A stretch of DNA of 5,128 nucleotides from Planctomycetaceae bacterium (GCA_003532715.1 DOEZ01000554.1:1-5128); one strand, 5' to 3'. Shown: positions 1-5,128, counted from the stretch's first letter. Notes: generated by a model from the sequence alone, not told the origin. Made by a program: numbers and translations.

Positions 1-2
1 CG

Positions 3-77
3 CCTCACGGCGTCACTACAAACGACGGATACGCCGGTGGACTGTGCGAGGGAATGGAACAGGGTCTTGATGAGTGA
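3..77 (+). CDS. Possible 3' end of an upstream gene overlapping the glycosyltransferase start
   Basis: The frame starting at base 3 is open from the window edge to a TGA at 75-77. It would give a 24-residue tail ending in EGMEQGLDE. The stop lies inside an ATGAGTGA overlap with the preferred glycosyltransferase ATG at 70, a common arrangement for translationally coupled genes. The frame starting at base 2 is also open and stops at 68-70 (TGATG overlap), but its product is an Arg-rich string and looks less protein-like. Too little sequence is present to name a family. Either reading would place the glycosyltransferase inside an operon that begins upstream of the window. Confidence 0.3.
   Translation, partial: PHGVTTNDGYAGGLCEGMEQGLDE
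61..64 (+). promoter_or_regulatory. Weak ribosome binding site favouring the ATG at 70
   Basis: AGGG sits five bases before the ATG at 70. The in-frame GTG at 37 has no purine-rich Shine-Dalgarno sequence before it. This and the ATGAGTGA overlap favour the ATG at 70 as the start of the glycosyltransferase. Confidence 0.45.
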
Positions 78-1227
78 TGCAACGAAACAACGTCGGGCCA
101 AGGTTTGTGTGCTGACCTCGGTGCACATTCCCTTTGACGGCCGGGTCTTCCACAAGGAGGCGTGCAGCCTGGCCAGGGCCGGCTACGAGGTGGTGCTCAT
201 CGCCCGGCACGATAAGGAAGAGACGGTCTCCGGCGTGCGCGTTGTCCCGCTGCCGAAGCCTAAGAACCGGTTGCACCGAATGACCAGGGTCCTCTGGCGG
301 CTCTATTGCCTGGCGGTCCGGGAAGACGCTGATGTTTACCACTTCCACGATCCCGAGCTGATAATCGTGGGCCTGCTCCTGAAGCTGCGGGGCAAGAAGG
401 TAATCTGGGACGTCCACGAGCACTATCCCAACGCCATCCTCGACAAGTATTATCTTGCCAAGCCCGTCCGGCGGGTTATCAGCAGGTCTTTCGATCTCTT
501 CGAGCGGGCGGTGGTCCGGTGCTTCGATTATGTGATCTACACGACGCCGTTCGTGGGCGCCCGCTATCAGAAGATGAAGGTCCGCTCGGGCCGGATCGAG
601 AACTATCCGATCATTGAATTGTCCAAGACATTCGAACGGGACCCGCAGGAGAAGATCATCTATCTCGGCGGGATGTCGCCGATTCGCGGACTCGTCGAAG
701 TGGTCGAGGCCTTCAGCCTGGCGGCGAGGCAGCACCCGAGCTGGGAGCTGTACCTGGTCGGCTCGTGCCGCCCGCAATCGTTCGAGCAGGAGTTGAAGGA
801 CCTGGCGGTTCGGAATGGCATCGAGGCGAACGTGAAATTTGTCGCCTGGGTGCCGTACGAGGAAAAAGAGCGGCTCTCATCGCAGGCGTCGATGGGCGTC
901 ATCACGTACCTGCCGTACTCGAACAACACGAGTTGCCTGCCGAACAAGCTGTTCGACTATATGCTGGTAAGCCTGCCGGTAATCGCGTCGAACTTCCCGC
1001 TCTATCGGGAAGTAGTCGAGCCATACCGTTGCGGGCTCATCGTCGATCCGTCGAAGCCCGAGGAGATCGCCCGGGCGATGGCGTACCTCATCGAGCATCC
1101 GCAGGAGGCCCGACAGATGGGAGAAAACGGCCGACGGGCCGTACTGGAGAAATATAACTGGGAAAAAGAGAGCGAGCGACTGCTGGCGATTTACGACGCG
1201 GTCCTCAATACGGAAGGAGAACATTGA
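70..1227 (+). CDS. Glycosyltransferase, GT4-type GT-B fold (surface polysaccharide)
   Basis: This 385-residue protein is predicted to move a sugar from a nucleotide-sugar donor to a lipid-linked acceptor at the cytoplasmic face of the membrane. The N-terminal Rossmann half starts with KVCVLTSVH (11-19) and DGRVFHKEA (23-31). HFHDPEL (91-97) and WDVHEHYP (113-120) are typical of GT4 proteins from capsule and O-antigen loci. The C-terminal half has YLGGMSPIRGL (198-208, the donor phosphate-contact region with R206), LYLVG (227-231), then PNKLFDYM (291-298), LPVIAS (302-307) and FPLYREVV (309-316). The usual second Glu of the E-x7-E motif is Asp (D296), and the position eight residues earlier is Ser. 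No signal peptide or membrane segment is evident. An in-frame GTG at 37 would add 11 residues, but I prefer the ATG at 70 because of its AGGG and the upstream overlap. The stop is one base from the epimerase start, so the two genes are co-transcribed. Donor and acceptor cannot be read from the sequence. A ManNAc-type donor is an inference from the neighbour. Confidence 0.9.
   Translation: MSDATKQRRAKVCVLTSVHIPFDGRVFHKEACSLARAGYEVVLIARHDKEETVSGVRVVPLPKPKNRLHRMTRVLWRLYCLAVREDADVYHFHDPELIIVGLLLKLRGKKVIWDVHEHYPNAILDKYYLAKPVRRVISRSFDLFERAVVRCFDYVIYTTPFVGARYQKMKVRSGRIENYPIIELSKTFERDPQEKIIYLGGMSPIRGLVEVVEAFSLAARQHPSWELYLVGSCRPQSFEQELKDLAVRNGIEANVKFVAWVPYEEKERLSSQASMGVITYLPYSNNTSCLPNKLFDYMLVSLPVIASNFPLYREVVEPYRCGLIVDPSKPEEIARAMAYLIEHPQEARQMGENGRRAVLEKYNWEKESERLLAIYDAVLNTEGEH
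1214..1220 (+). promoter_or_regulatory. Strong Shine-Dalgarno sequence for the epimerase gene
   Basis: AAGGAGA lies eight bases before the ATG at 1229, within the last codons of the glycosyltransferase. It fixes the epimerase start and indicates coupled translation of the two genes. Confidence 0.85.
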
Positions 1228-1228
1228 C

Positions 1229-2323
1229 ATGCCCAAGGTCTTGCTGGTCGTCGGAGCGCGACCGAACTTCATGAAGATGGCCCCGCTGTACTTCGAGATG
1301 GTCAAGGCCAAGGAACTCAATCCGCTGATCGTCCACACGGGCCAGCACTATGATTATGTGATGTCCCAGGCGTTCTTCGAGGATCTGGAGCTGCCGCAGC
1401 CGCACCATTTTCTCGGCACCGGCTCGGGCTCGCACGCCGAGCAGACGGCCCGGATCATGGTCGAATTCGAAAAGGTGGTCCTTGCCGAGAGACCCGATCT
1501 GGTCGTGGTCTTCGGCGATGTGAACTCCACCGTCGCGTGCAGCCTGACGGCCAAGAAGCTGCTGGTTCCGGTGGCGCACGTGGAAGCGGGGCTGCGCTCC
1601 TTCGACATGACGATGCCCGAGGAGATCAACCGGAAGCTCACCGACTCGATCTGCGACCTGCTCTTCGTCACCGAGGAGTCGGGCCTGCGGCACCTGCGGG
1701 CCGAAGGCGTTGCGGAAGAGAAGATCCACATGGTCGGCAACGTGATGATCGACACGCTCAAGTTCATGCTCCCGACGGCGAGGCAATGCGACACCTTGAG
1801 CCAACTCGGCGTCAAGCCGGGCCAATACGCCGTGGTCACGCTCCATCGGCCGGCCAATGTCGATTCAGCCGAAACGCTCGGCCCGATGCTCGACGTGTTG
1901 GTTGACGTGTCGCGGCGGCTGCCCGTCGTTTTTCCGATTCATCCGCGGACCCAAGAGCGAATCAAGCGTTTCGGGCTGGCCGACAAAATGCAAGCCGCAC
2001 GGGGCGTGATCCAGACCGATCCGCTGGGGTATCTCGAGTTTCTGGCTCTCACCAGTCAGGCCAAGGTGATCGTGACCGACTCGGGGGGCTTGCAGGAGGA
2101 GTCAACGGTTCTGGGTATTCCCTGCCTCACGGCGAGGCCCAACACCGAGCGGCCCATCACGGTCGACCAAGGAACGAGCACGCTTGTGGGCAACGATGCC
2201 GAAAAGTTGCGAACGCTGCTCGAAGCGGTGCTCGACGGAACCTACAAGCAAGGCACATGTCCCGAGTTGTGGGACGGCCATGCCGCGGAGCGGATTGCCC
2301 GGATTTTGGTTGGAAAAGGCTGA
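1229..2323 (+). CDS. wecB: Non-hydrolysing UDP-N-acetylglucosamine 2-epimerase (WecB/WbpI family)
   Basis: This 364-residue cytoplasmic enzyme is the usual full length for the family, which interconverts UDP-GlcNAc and UDP-ManNAc by C2 epimerisation through a 2-acetamidoglucal intermediate. The family signatures appear in order: GARPNFMKMAPL (9-20, with K16), VHTGQHYD (35-42), VFGDVNST (94-101, D97), HVEAGLRS (117-124, E119), MPEEINR (129-135, E131/E132), TLHRPANVD (204-212, H206), PIHPRT (236-241), and TDSGGLQEE (283-291) followed by RPNTERP (303-309), which form the UDP-binding site. The K, D, E, E and H catalytic residues described for E. coli WecB all have counterparts here. The gene starts one base after the glycosyltransferase stop. 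Homologues acting on UDP-2,3-diacetamido-glucuronate (WbpI) share these motifs, so the exact substrate is open. The WbpG-like gene downstream makes the WbpI reading possible. No wecC-type dehydrogenase is in the window. The family call is firm; the symbol stands for the family only. Confidence 0.95.
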   Translation: MPKVLLVVGARPNFMKMAPLYFEMVKAKELNPLIVHTGQHYDYVMSQAFFEDLELPQPHHFLGTGSGSHAEQTARIMVEFEKVVLAERPDLVVVFGDVNSTVACSLTAKKLLVPVAHVEAGLRSFDMTMPEEINRKLTDSICDLLFVTEESGLRHLRAEGVAEEKIHMVGNVMIDTLKFMLPTARQCDTLSQLGVKPGQYAVVTLHRPANVDSAETLGPMLDVLVDVSRRLPVVFPIHPRTQERIKRFGLADKMQAARGVIQTDPLGYLEFLALTSQAKVIVTDSGGLQEESTVLGIPCLTARPNTERPITVDQGTSTLVGNDAEKLRTLLEAVLDGTYKQGTCPELWDGHAAERIARILVGKG

Positions 2324-2377
2324 ACGTCCCTACAGAGACCGGCATCCGTGGTTGCTTTCGCTTCGTCGGCCTGTTAC

Positions 2378-2427
2378 AATGGAAGAAGCTGAAGCTTGGG
2401 ATTCCTATGCTAAGGACTTCTTCCATT
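2378..2427 (+). repeat. 11-bp perfect inverted repeat, possible transcription terminator
   Basis: AATGGAAGAAG at 2378-2388 is exactly complementary to CTTCTTCCATT at 2417-2427. The arms are separated by 28 bases that contain a short TCCT/AGGA inner pairing next to the right arm. TTGGGTTTT-type sequence follows. It begins 55 bases after the epimerase stop, so it could be a weak intrinsic terminator for the glycosyltransferase-epimerase operon. The long loop, AT-rich stem and interrupted T run make it atypical. A decayed end of a mobile element or an RNA structure is also possible. Confidence 0.4.
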
Positions 2428-2447
2428 TGGGTTTTCAAATCGCATAA
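2379..2447 (+). other. 22-codon open frame, possible gene remnant
   Basis: ATG at 2379 opens 22 codons encoding MEEAEAWDSYAKDFF followed by HLGFQIA and a TAA. No Shine-Dalgarno sequence precedes it. The acidic start followed by WDxYAKxFF is reminiscent of the N-termini of small SAM-dependent methyltransferases, but no SAM-binding motif is present. The same frame stays open after the stop from a GTG at 2448 to a TAA at 2589-2591 (47 codons). The third codon positions are AT-richer than in the flanking epimerase. It may be a decayed gene start or chance. I assign no function. Confidence 0.2.
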
Positions 2448-2497
2448 GTGAACGTCTATTCTGGTAGAGATGCGTTCTGGAGATTCTGTAACATCGT

Positions 2498-2518
2498 TTC
2501 GATTCTACACAAATCGAA
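2498..2518. repeat. 7-bp hairpin in the intergenic region
   Basis: TTCGATT (2498-2504) pairs perfectly with AATCGAA (2512-2518) across a 7-base loop. No T run follows on the + strand, so a rho-independent terminator is unlikely. It could be a protein-binding palindrome or chance. Confidence 0.3.
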
Positions 2519-2587
2519 GATAGCCAGAGGACGCACCGTTTGTGTCGGGCGGCGTCCCGTCCCGAATCGGGATGCGTGTTCCAGCCG

Positions 2588-2615
2588 TTAAGTCTATTTC
2601 TCGATTAGGTATCCT
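2588..2615 (+). promoter_or_regulatory. Weak sigma70-like promoter candidate for the amidotransferase-like gene
   Basis: TTAAGT (2588-2593) and TATCCT (2610-2615) are separated by 16 bases. They match the -35 and -10 consensus at 3 of 6 and 4 of 6 positions. The placement would give a leader of about 40 bases that includes the ribosome binding site. The match is poor and rests mainly on position and local AT-richness. Confidence 0.2.
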
Positions 2616-2648
2616 ATTCCAACGGTGGCCGAGAGTCGCTTCTTTCAC

Positions 2649-2654
2649 GGAGAG
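2649..2654 (+). promoter_or_regulatory. Ribosome binding site of the amidotransferase-like gene
   Basis: GGAGAG lies five bases before the ATG at 2660. It supports that start even though about 35 residues precede the first conserved Cys. Confidence 0.7.
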
Positions 2655-2659
2655 TTACG

Positions 2660-3847
2660 ATGTATCATCAGCAAGAACACGGCGACGCGCCCAAGCCAGT
2701 CGCGCAGTCGGATGGAGTAGGTGTGTCCGTGAACCTTGGCCATCACGACGCGAGACAAAGCCAACGGTGTAGCGAGTGTATCTTACCAGCGGAGTATCCC
2801 GGCATTGAATACGATGAGTCGGGTCAATGCAATTACTGCCGCCGCTGGAAGCGCAAATGGGACAGTCTCGATTTCGCGAAACAGGCCGCACAGCTTGAGG
2901 GCATACTTGGCGCATACCGAGGAAAACTGTACCCGTATGATTGCCTTATCGGGCTTAGCGGGGGGAAGGATTCTGTTTATGCCGCGTACATCTTGAAGAA
3001 ACACAACATGCGTCCTCTCGCATGCACGTTTGATAACGGGTTTCTGACAGAAACGGCCCTGCATAATATCAGCAGCACGGTCAATGCGCTTGGGATTGGA
3101 CATGTTGTCGTGCATGCTCCTCCTGGCGATCTTCACAGACTCTATAGGCACTGTGTTCTTACGGCGGGTGAATTCTGCTCGGTATACAATGTCGGCATTC
3201 GCAGTGCTTTGTACCGCATGGCCAAGTGTTATGGGATCAAGCTCGTCGTCACCGGCCAATCCAACCGAACCGAAGCAAGTTCTCCAAAGGAGTACTTCAC
3301 CTGCTCGTCCGGCTATTTCCAGAACGTTGGCGGAACTGTTGCCTCGAAGAAAGAACTCGCCGGGTTCATGTATATGAGTCAGTTCAAGCGGGCGCTTTGG
3401 CATCTGCGGCGAACTGTCGTCTATCTACAATTGCCCAGTTATGTTCCATGGAAAGAAGAGGAGTTCAAAGAGGAACTGGCAAGGAACGTGGATTGGAGAG
3501 GATCTGTTGGGGAACAGCACGCCGACTGCAGGATGAGTGATGCAAAGGAATACTTGAAGCTGAAGCACTTCGGGGTCACTGAATTGACGGCAAAGCTTTC
3601 CAGCCTCGTCCGTGACCGACAACTGTCCCGAGAAGATGCGTTGGTTCGAATTCAGCAACAAGTCGACCACTTACAGGAGAATGAGGCCAGTATCCGCGAA
3701 CAGATTAGGAAAGAGTTTGACCTGTCCGAGAGCCAGCTTGACGAGGCGATTCGGGCTTCGCACATACCGTACATCTCAAAAGCCGACACGTTCTTGTCGA
3801 ATCTCAAGAACCTGCAGGAAGTACTCCGTTACCGAAAGCAGAAATGA
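2660..3847 (+). CDS. PP-loop enzyme, N-acetyl sugar amidotransferase family (WbpG/PseA-like)
   Basis: This is a 395-residue cytoplasmic protein. A poorly conserved lead of about 36 residues is followed by a zinc-type pair, CSEC (37-40) and CNYC (57-60), with PGIEYDESG (47-55) between. The ATP-pyrophosphatase PP-loop SGGKDS (100-105) and FDNGF (124-128) come next, then TGQSNRTEAS (198-207). The C-terminal region has HADC (287-290) and LSREDAL (322-328), where WbpG/PseA proteins carry a similar KH.....TReeAL block. Charged helical sequence and DLSESQLDEAI (354-364) follow. Family members activate a substrate with ATP and transfer nitrogen, giving acetamidino sugars. WbpG depends on HisH/HisF-like partners for ammonia, and neither is in the window. 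C173 lies in EFCSVYN, where some related PP-loop enzymes have a CxxC pair; here the second Cys is Tyr. Composition is clearly less GC-rich than the upstream operon. A PP-loop sulfur- or nitrogen-transfer enzyme with another substrate remains possible. Confidence 0.8.
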   Translation: MYHQQEHGDAPKPVAQSDGVGVSVNLGHHDARQSQRCSECILPAEYPGIEYDESGQCNYCRRWKRKWDSLDFAKQAAQLEGILGAYRGKLYPYDCLIGLSGGKDSVYAAYILKKHNMRPLACTFDNGFLTETALHNISSTVNALGIGHVVVHAPPGDLHRLYRHCVLTAGEFCSVYNVGIRSALYRMAKCYGIKLVVTGQSNRTEASSPKEYFTCSSGYFQNVGGTVASKKELAGFMYMSQFKRALWHLRRTVVYLQLPSYVPWKEEEFKEELARNVDWRGSVGEQHADCRMSDAKEYLKLKHFGVTELTAKLSSLVRDRQLSREDALVRIQQQVDHLQENEASIREQIRKEFDLSESQLDEAIRASHIPYISKADTFLSNLKNLQEVLRYRKQK

Positions 3848-3912
3848 CTTTGTGTGGGCCAGGTCGAATACATGGATGCATCGGGTTCACGAGATCCCGA
3901 CCACGGATTATC

Positions 3913-3926
3913 CGGGTGTTTACCCG
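3913..3926. terminator. Short GC-rich hairpin, weak terminator candidate
   Basis: CGGGT (3913-3917) pairs with ACCCG (3922-3926) over a GTTT loop. An alternative, competing pairing is CACGG (3902-3906) with CCGTG (3924-3928). It lies 65 bases after the amidotransferase-like stop, between convergent ends, a sensible site for a terminator. Neither strand has a following T run, so intrinsic termination is doubtful. Confidence 0.25.
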
Positions 3927-3992
3927 TGAGCAGTGTCGTGTGGGCGAGTCGTCGCTGACAAACAACCTTTCGTAGCTTGGCAAAAACAGGTT

Positions 3993-4007
3993 CGACGATT
4001 GTCGTCG
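3993..4007. repeat. 6-bp hairpin with 3-base loop
   Basis: CGACGA (3993-3998) and TCGTCG (4002-4007) form a perfect stem around TTG. No T run follows on the + strand. Its role is unknown and it could be chance in GC-rich DNA. Confidence 0.3.
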
Positions 4008-4074
4008 CGGCATTTGAGCCCGTTTGCGGTTGCGTCAACTCGAAGACAATCAGCCCAACGGCCTCTTAGGCGCC

Positions 4075-4320
4075 TCACGGTCGGCCGGTTGGGGTCACGC
4101 GGATCAGGTCCGCCACGACCGGCAAGTGGTCGGAACCCATGTCGGGCCCAACCCAACACCGTCGCGGCCACCAGTCGGAGCGCATGAGGATGTGGTCAAT
4201 CCTGGCGCCAAACTGCGGCCCGAGGACCTCCGGCCGCATGGTATGGTCGACGCCCATGCCGCTAATGATGAGCAGACACGCGCAAATGACCTCCGTGCGG
4301 AGATTTGGACGGATGCCCAG
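4075..4320 (-). pseudogene. Truncated endonuclease/exonuclease/phosphatase (EEP) family gene, C-terminal fragment
   Basis: Read on the - strand and ending at a TGA (4077-4075), this frame contains FGARIDHIL, then a short spacer, then WVGPDMGSDHLPVVADL. The RIDHI and GSDHxPV pair is the C-terminal signature of the EEP (DNase I/exonuclease III-like) fold. The Asp and His of SDH belong to the catalytic, metal-binding site. Roughly 80 codons can be read before the frame runs under the start of rmlA on the opposite strand. The N-terminal metal-binding residues and most of the domain, usually 250 residues or more in total, are absent. The codon phase stays open further up only because it is antisense to rmlA. 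The right-hand limit of the homologous part is uncertain: the motifs sit between about 4075 and 4215, and the text upstream (SGMGVDHTMRPEVLGPQ) looks plausible for the family. No start codon with a ribosome binding site is available, so it is most likely a non-functional remnant left by recombination. Confidence 0.65.
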
Positions 4321-5128
4321 ATGACCTCGATGAGCCATTTCTCCAAAGGCATGATTTTGGCCGGCGGCACGGGAAGCCGTTTGTATCCCGCCACGCTGGC
4401 GATCGGTAAACAGTTGTTGCCGGTCCATGACAAACCGATGATCTACTACCCCTTGTCGGTGCTTCTCTTGGCGGGTATTCGCGACCTATTGCTCATCACG
4501 ACCCCGCGCGACGCCGAGAGCTTTCGGCGTCTTCTGGGGGACGGCAGTCAATGGGGCATTTCGATCCGCTACGCCATTCAATCTGAGCCCAAGGGTCTGG
4601 CCCAGGCATTTCTTATCGGCCGCGAGTTCATCGGCAACGACTCGGTCGCCTTGATTCTGGGCGATAATGTGTTTCACGGCCGGGGACTTCAAGCCAAGCT
4701 CGACCAGGCGACAAGCCGTGCCGTCGGCGCCACCACCTTCGCCTGCCGCGTCAAGGATCCGCGGTGTTACGGCGTCGTTGAGTTCGATGACGAAGGTCGG
4801 GTTGTGTCGATCGAGGAGAAGCCCGTCCACACGCAAGCACAACACGCGATCGCGGGGCTTTACTTCTACGACAATCGGGTCGTTGATTTCGCGCGCGACT
4901 TGCGGCCGTCGGCACGGGGTGAGTTGGAAATCACGGATCTCAATCAGGCTTATCTGCGGGAATCCCAGCTCCGTGTCGAATTGCTCGGCCGTGGGTTTGT
5001 CTGGTTCGATATGGGCACCGAGTCGTCGCTCCACGACGCGGCCACCGTCGTGCGCGCCGTCGAAGCTCGGCAGGGGCGAAAGATCGGCTGCATCGAGGAG
5101 GTTGCGTACCGCAAGGGGTTTATTACCG
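4321..5128 (+). CDS. rmlA: Glucose-1-phosphate thymidylyltransferase (RmlA), 3' end outside window
   Basis: This enzyme joins dTTP and glucose-1-phosphate to give dTDP-glucose and pyrophosphate, the first step towards dTDP-L-rhamnose and other dTDP-deoxysugars. At least 269 residues are present, where the family is about 290. Motifs in order are GGTGSRLYP (15-23, nucleotide-binding loop), KQLLPVHDKPMIYYPL (30-45), Q87 and GLAQAF (92-97), LGDNVF (113-118, with D115), YGVVEFD (150-156), EEKP (165-168), AGLYFYD (178-184), RGELEITD (199-206), and WFDMGT (228-233) where WLDTGT is usual. The residue before KQLLP is Gly where Ser is typical. ATGs at 4321, 4330 and 4351 are possible starts. None has a good Shine-Dalgarno sequence; 4321 gives a short lead before the nucleotide loop, and 4330 is almost equally good. 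The frame remains open back to a TGA at 4015-4017, but that extension is antisense to the EEP remnant and is not expected to be coding. rmlB, rmlC or rmlD probably lie beyond the window. Confidence 0.93.
   Translation, partial: MTSMSHFSKGMILAGGTGSRLYPATLAIGKQLLPVHDKPMIYYPLSVLLLAGIRDLLLITTPRDAESFRRLLGDGSQWGISIRYAIQSEPKGLAQAFLIGREFIGNDSVALILGDNVFHGRGLQAKLDQATSRAVGATTFACRVKDPRCYGVVEFDDEGRVVSIEEKPVHTQAQHAIAGLYFYDNRVVDFARDLRPSARGELEITDLNQAYLRESQLRVELLGRGFVWFDMGTESSLHDAATVVRAVEARQGRKIGCIEEVAYRKGFIT

Larger units (their letters stand above)
2324..2659. other. 336-base intergenic region of lower GC
   Basis: No convincing gene is seen. GC falls to about 42% in the line 2461-2520, against roughly 65% in the epimerase gene. 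The gap contains an 11-bp inverted repeat, a 7-bp hairpin, a 22-codon open frame, a 6-bp palindrome around 2554-2566 (TCCCGA-A-TCGGGA) and a weak promoter-like pair just before the next gene. Its size and composition suggest that the downstream gene has its own promoter and may have been joined to the operon later. Confidence 0.6.
3848..4074. other. Intergenic region between convergent gene ends
   Basis: No gene is seen. The stretch lies between the + strand amidotransferase-like stop and the - strand EEP remnant stop. It holds two short hairpins (3913-3926 and 3993-4007). Frames here are short and lack ribosome binding sites or recognisable motifs. Confidence 0.55.

Noticed and set aside
16..777. 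Long - strand open frame of 253 codons under the glycosyltransferase
   Set aside because: It is fully antisense to a gene with clear GT4 motifs, has no recognisable domain, and is rich in Arg, Pro and Gly as expected for a shadow frame in GC-rich DNA.
1205..1846. - strand open frame of 213 codons under the epimerase
   Set aside because: It is antisense to the firmly identified epimerase, with no motif of its own. The high GC explains the open frame.
2542..2772. Open frame of 76 codons covering the leader and start of the amidotransferase-like gene
   Set aside because: It is out of frame with a gene that has clear motifs and a ribosome binding site, and its product is an Arg/Ser-rich string without family features.
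1..4080. CGCCTCACGG at 1-10 and 4071-4080, and GCCTCACGGCG at 2-12 and 2124-2134, as direct repeats or attachment sites
   Set aside because: The matches are only 10-11 bases, one copy is inside the epimerase coding sequence, and the flanks do not match. Chance in GC-rich DNA is the simpler explanation.
4240..4428. Extension of the EEP frame into rmlA as a real overlapping gene
   Set aside because: Beyond about 4320 the - strand frame is only the reverse of RmlA's nucleotide-binding loop and shows none of the N-terminal EEP residues. Only the 4075-4320 part is kept, as a remnant.
4486..5034. - strand open frame of 182 codons under rmlA
   Set aside because: It is the complement of RmlA's conserved core and has no recognisable motif of its own.
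1..5128. CRISPR array, tRNA, rRNA, transposase or phage genes
   Set aside because: I saw no regularly spaced repeats, no tRNA-like cloverleaf, no rRNA-like stretch and no transposase or integrase motif in any frame.

Overview
This window looks like part of a bacterial surface-polysaccharide (O-antigen or exopolysaccharide) biosynthesis locus. All recognisable complete genes lie on the + strand. Most of the DNA is GC-rich. Hand counts of single 60-base lines give about 63-67% GC in the epimerase gene, 47-55% in the amidotransferase-like gene and about 42% in the gap before it. The sequence does not fix the taxon. A GC-rich Gram-negative-type bacterium is the reasonable reading, and nothing here separates the candidate phyla.

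Layout. Positions 1-77 are probably the last codons of an upstream gene that overlaps the next start. Positions 70-1227 encode a GT-B, GT4-type glycosyltransferase. One base after its stop, and behind a strong Shine-Dalgarno sequence, positions 1229-2323 encode a non-hydrolysing UDP-GlcNAc 2-epimerase (WecB/WbpI family). These two genes are clearly one operon. A 336-base gap of lower GC (2324-2659) follows. It holds an 11-bp inverted repeat, a small hairpin, a 22-codon reading frame of doubtful status and a weak promoter candidate. Positions 2660-3847 encode a PP-loop ATP-dependent enzyme of the N-acetyl sugar amidotransferase (WbpG/PseA-like) type, with a CxxC...CxxC N-terminal zinc-type motif. 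A 473-base gap (3848-4320) follows. Its right half carries, on the - strand, the C-terminal end of an endonuclease/exonuclease/phosphatase (EEP) family gene whose N-terminal part is missing. Positions 4321-5128 encode glucose-1-phosphate thymidylyltransferase (RmlA), which runs off the window with only its last few residues missing.

How the genes fit together. The epimerase makes a ManNAc-type UDP-sugar, either UDP-ManNAc itself or a 2,3-diacetamido-uronate relative. The WbpG-like protein would convert an N-acetyl group of a sugar nucleotide to an acetamidino group. The GT4 enzyme would transfer a sugar onto the growing repeat unit. This trio resembles the wbpG-wbpH-wbpI block of the Pseudomonas aeruginosa B-band O-antigen locus, with a different order and a compositional break. 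RmlA starts a separate dTDP-sugar (usually dTDP-rhamnose) branch. The EEP remnant next to rmlA suggests the rmlA block was joined here by recombination, so the window looks like a mosaic polysaccharide locus. I do not see a wholly new system. The most interesting points are the mosaic junctions and the divergent PP-loop enzyme.
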